Below, one piece after another: positions 63,722-64,000 of a stretch of 64,000 nucleotides of DNA. The translations under genes and the position numbers were made by a program. Position 1 is the first letter of the stretch, and each line of letters begins with the position of its first letter. Below the pieces are notes generated by a model, which saw only the letters and a program-made list of their open reading frames with translations, did not search any database and was not told where the DNA came from. Source of the DNA: Acuticoccus sp. I52.16.1 (GTDB lineage: Bacteria > Pseudomonadota > Alphaproteobacteria > Rhizobiales > Amorphaceae); NCBI RefSeq assembly GCF_022865125.1, contig NZ_CP094828.1, positions 310,001-374,000 on the forward strand, read 5' to 3'.

Positions 63722-64000
63722 GCGCGTCGGTCGTCGCCTGGCTCGTCGCCGGCTGGCTCGCGGTCGTCAACGTCGCGGGGTTCGTCGTCTTCTGGCGCGA
63801 CAAGCGGGCCGCGATCGCCGGGCGCTGGCGCGTGCCGGAGCGGGTGCTGTTTACATTCGCCGCGCTGGGAGCATGGCCGGCGATCCTCGGCGGCGCCGAG
63901 ATCCTGCGCCACAAGACCCGCAAGCAGCCCTTTCGCGCGATCCTCTACACCATCATCGCGCTGCAGTTCGCCGCGATCGTGACCTGGTTCACCCTCGTCC
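63718..64000 (+). CDS. DUF1294 membrane protein, 3' end outside the window
   Basis: The frame starts at TTG 63718, overlapping the preceding stop, and runs off the window end. The 94 visible residues contain a first helix (VVAWLVAGWLAVVNVAGFVVF), the DUF1294 pattern DKRAAIAGRWRVPERVLFTFAALGAWPAILGG, and RHKTRKQPFRAILYTIIALQF. DUF1294 proteins are small membrane proteins, sometimes fused to cold-shock domains; no function is known. A downstream alternative start is possible. Confidence 0.82.
   Translation, partial: MSASVVAWLVAGWLAVVNVAGFVVFWRDKRAAIAGRWRVPERVLFTFAALGAWPAILGGAEILRHKTRKQPFRAILYTIIALQFAAIVTWFTLV

Overview
The window is a high-GC, densely coded piece of an alphaproteobacterial chromosome, most likely from the Hyphomicrobiales (Rhizobiales). 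Lineage evidence: a phosphatidylcholine synthase (pcs), the rhizobial flagellar gene order flgE-flgK-flgL-flaF-flbT-flgD-fliQ, a long rhizobial-type NuoE, and several TRAP transporters. The genus cannot be set from this sequence; the TRAP systems and very high GC would fit a marine or plant-associated member. No insertion sequence, phage, plasmid or CRISPR array was seen.

Layout. 1-7171: the end of a Gly-rich exported protein, then a catabolic group of uncertain substrate (acetamidase/formamidase, SDR, acyl-CoA ligase, uronate-dehydrogenase-like epimerase, FAD oxidoreductase, SnoaL-like protein). 7307-13056: tex, a small alpha/beta hydrolase, an MFS permease, pcs, and divergent tRNA-Val and tRNA-Asp genes. 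13194-19701: a fragment of a VOC (glyoxalase-like) gene, then nuoA-B-C-(GFA-type zinc protein)-D-E-F; nuoG-N do not follow. 19852-21006: a DUF6492-type putative glycosyltransferase.

21036-28979 is the most coherent accessory unit: a mevalonate-utilisation cluster. HMG-CoA lyase and a MocR-type regulator form one unit. Divergent from them, across a region with four TGTCCC half-sites, are degradative HMG-CoA reductase, a three-gene TRAP transporter and a secreted SMP-30-type lactonase, closed by a clear terminator. The inferred flow is mevalonolactone to mevalonate in the periplasm, TRAP uptake, oxidation to HMG-CoA, and cleavage to acetoacetate and acetyl-CoA.

29055-37619 looks like a CoA-dependent beta-oxidative route for hydroxycinnamates (ferulate type): hydroxyacyl-CoA dehydrogenase, crotonase with both catalytic Glu, amidohydrolase-2 protein, a second TRAP system and a feruloyl-CoA-synthase-like ligase. 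37820-42553 holds a small membrane protein, M17 aminopeptidase, NlpC/P60 peptidase, a crotonase lacking both catalytic Glu, a DUF1127 protein and a LysR regulator. 42572-49560 is a flagellar block (fliI, flgE, flgK, flgL, flaF, flbT, flgD, fliQ) that stops before flhA. 49691-55851: NmrA-like protein, PAS-containing chemoreceptor, cytoplasmic molybdopterin oxidoreductase, DUF2141 protein. 56008-59925: a G-quadruplex-capable tandem repeat, a DUF4261-like protein and a MoxR/VWA pair enclosing two tiny genes. 60153-64000: an unrecognised 677-residue exported protein, an alpha/beta-hydrolase without its nucleophile, and the start of a DUF1294 membrane protein.

Most start sites were set by Shine-Dalgarno sequences and stop/start overlaps. 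Families were recognised by eye, without database searches.
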